NCBI GenBank assembly: GCA_963556065.3
Contig: CAUVYH020000005.1
Location: 1 to 64,000, forward strand
Reading direction: 5' to 3'
Length of the DNA stretch: 64,000 nucleotides
Origin: JBAXTE01 sp963556065
Lineage (GTDB): Bacteria; Bacteroidota; Bacteroidia; Bacteroidales; WCHB1-69
Shown here: positions 63,168-64,000 of the stretch, piece by piece
Position numbering within the stretch: the first letter of the stretch is position 1
How the letters are laid out: the number at the start of each line of letters is the position of its first letter
Notes under the pieces: model-generated
Databases searched by the model: none
The model's input: only the letters and a program-made list of their open reading frames with translations
Told to the model about the DNA's origin: nothing
Position numbers and translations under genes: made by a program

Positions 63168-64000
63168 TTATTCGGGGAATAAAATATCTTTAATATTGAA
63201 TTGTGTAGTGACTTTAGACATAAACTCATTTTCTTCGATAGAATATGCAATGTCAAAACGATCGTATTTCCCATTAATAAGATTTTCTGCGTATGCATCA
63301 GCCAAATTAAAGCCGATAGCATCGTAAAATTCACGGCATTTGGCATGGGATATCTGAAGTTTGAGATGCTTTTCACCTACAATCCTTGTTGTTCCTTGCA
63401 TTACATGATTGGTTCTGAACACGGGAGTCATATTGTTGGGACCAAATGGCGCAAATTGTTTTAGAACATTAATAAACTTTGGATTTATTTCGGAAATCTG
63501 AAGCTCTGCATCAATGGTTACTTCAGGAATTAAGGCTTCGTCGGATATAGAATCGGCGACTACCTGTAAAAACCGTTCTTTAAATGCGGGGAAATTTTCG
63601 GGCAAAATAGAGAGTCCTGCTGCATATTTATGACCGCCGAAATGTTCCAATAAATCGTTGCATTTGTCAATTGCATCATAGATGTCAAAATCTTTAACAG
63701 AACGTGCTGACCCGGTGATTAATCCGTTTGATTGTGTGAAAACTATAGTTGGCTTATAATATTTTTCCACTAATCGGGAAGCTACAATTCCAACAACCCC
63801 TTTGTGCCAGTCTGGGTGATATACGATGGTTGCTTTTTGGCTTTCAAAGAGTGGATCCGCTTCGAGCATTTTAATCGCATCTTCTGTTGTATTTTTATCT
63901 TTTTCCTGTCGCTGTTTATTGTAATCATCGATCATTGCAGCAATTGTGTTCGATTTTTCGTTGGCAGTGCAAATAAGGAGGTTTACGGAATTTCTTCCGG
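63168..64000 (-). CDS. recJ: Single-stranded-DNA-specific exonuclease RecJ, 3' part
   Basis: The visible 277 residues are the C-terminal half; the frame continues past the right edge. HPDWHKGVVGIVASRLVEKYYKPTI, ITGSARSVKDFDIYDAI and the DHHA1 motif HFGGHKYAAGLSI are present, followed by the OB-fold (FGPNNMTPVFRTNHV, KLQISHAKCREFYDAIGFNLAD). RecJ is a 5'-3' exonuclease in recombination and repair. The catalytic DHH domain lies beyond the window. The stop is 88 bp from the AglD-like start. Confidence 0.93.
   Translation of the reverse strand, partial: GRNSVNLLICTANEKSNTIAAMIDDYNKQRQEKDKNTTEDAIKMLEADPLFESQKATIVYHPDWHKGVVGIVASRLVEKYYKPTIVFTQSNGLITGSARSVKDFDIYDAIDKCNDLLEHFGGHKYAAGLSILPENFPAFKERFLQVVADSISDEALIPEVTIDAELQISEINPKFINVLKQFAPFGPNNMTPVFRTNHVMQGTTRIVGEKHLKLQISHAKCREFYDAIGFNLADAYAENLINGKYDRFDIAYSIEENEFMSKVTTQFNIKDILFPE

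Noticed and set aside
1..64000. CRISPR arrays, tRNA or rRNA genes, transposases, phage genes
   Set aside because: Looked for in all gaps; no regularly spaced repeats, no cloverleaf-like sequence with the T-loop consensus, and no mobile-element protein were seen.

Overview
The window reads as a chromosomal segment from a member of the Bacteroidota, most likely order Bacteroidales. The grounds are TAnnTTTG-type promoter elements, SusC-like/DUF4249 receptor pairing, the block PorG-like (DUF6089) - uppS - bamA - skp - skp, and at least six secreted proteins ending in the type A C-terminal sorting domain of the type IX secretion system (T9SS). No rRNA, tRNA, CRISPR array, transposase or phage gene was seen. 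A genus cannot be named from the sequence alone.

Layout. 1-6.2 kb (minus): envelope biogenesis operon with two PorG-like proteins, uppS, bamA and two Skp/OmpH chaperones. 6.3-11.8 kb: a YgiQ-type radical SAM protein, an FKBP isomerase and alaS. 11.9-16.4 kb: M23 peptidase, folK, comEC and a small lipoprotein. 16.4-23.7 kb (minus): an eight-gene operon encoding a T9SS-exported CotH-type kinase, a lipoprotein, a repeat-rich secreted protein, a VTC-type polyphosphate polymerase domain protein, a DUF4956 membrane protein, a DUF2490 protein and a LytS/LytR-type two-component pair. 23.8-29.7 kb: two tandem arylsulfotransferase-family T9SS cargo proteins and a propeller-type T9SS cargo protein. 29.9-34.6 kb: TolC-MacA-MacB efflux operon. 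35.1-39.0 kb: TonB-dependent receptor with a DUF4249 lipoprotein. 39.5-46.7 kb: thiamine-binding-like protein, a GT-C-like membrane protein, RNase R, a low-molecular-weight phosphatase, an SDR oxidoreductase and DUF2851. 46.9-52.8 kb: two gingipain-like C25 proteases with T9SS tails. 52.9-64 kb: a CTD-tailed small secreted protein with MerR, DUF4837, glnS, glutamine synthetase, pgk, a family 2 glycosyltransferase, an AglD/MprF-like membrane protein and the 3' part of recJ.

Two observations stand out. First, the CotH/VTC/DUF4956 operon carries its own LytTR-type two-component system. Four consecutive minus-strand transcription units between 24 and 39 kb (both arylsulfotransferases, the efflux operon and the TonB receptor) have related 9-bp elements upstream: phased 21-bp direct repeats at the first three, and a shared TTCATCnAT plus TTCTATT pair at both sulfotransferases and the receptor. 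The 21-bp phasing is the geometry of LytTR operators, which suggests a local surface/secretion regulon.

Second, single-base frameshifts are heavily concentrated in about 0.95-11.3 kb. They break bamA, both porG-like genes, uppS, ygiQ, fkpA and alaS, while almost everything from 11.9 kb onward is intact. These look like sequencing or assembly indels, not real pseudogenes. One further frameshift, in cotH near 22.99 kb, stands alone.
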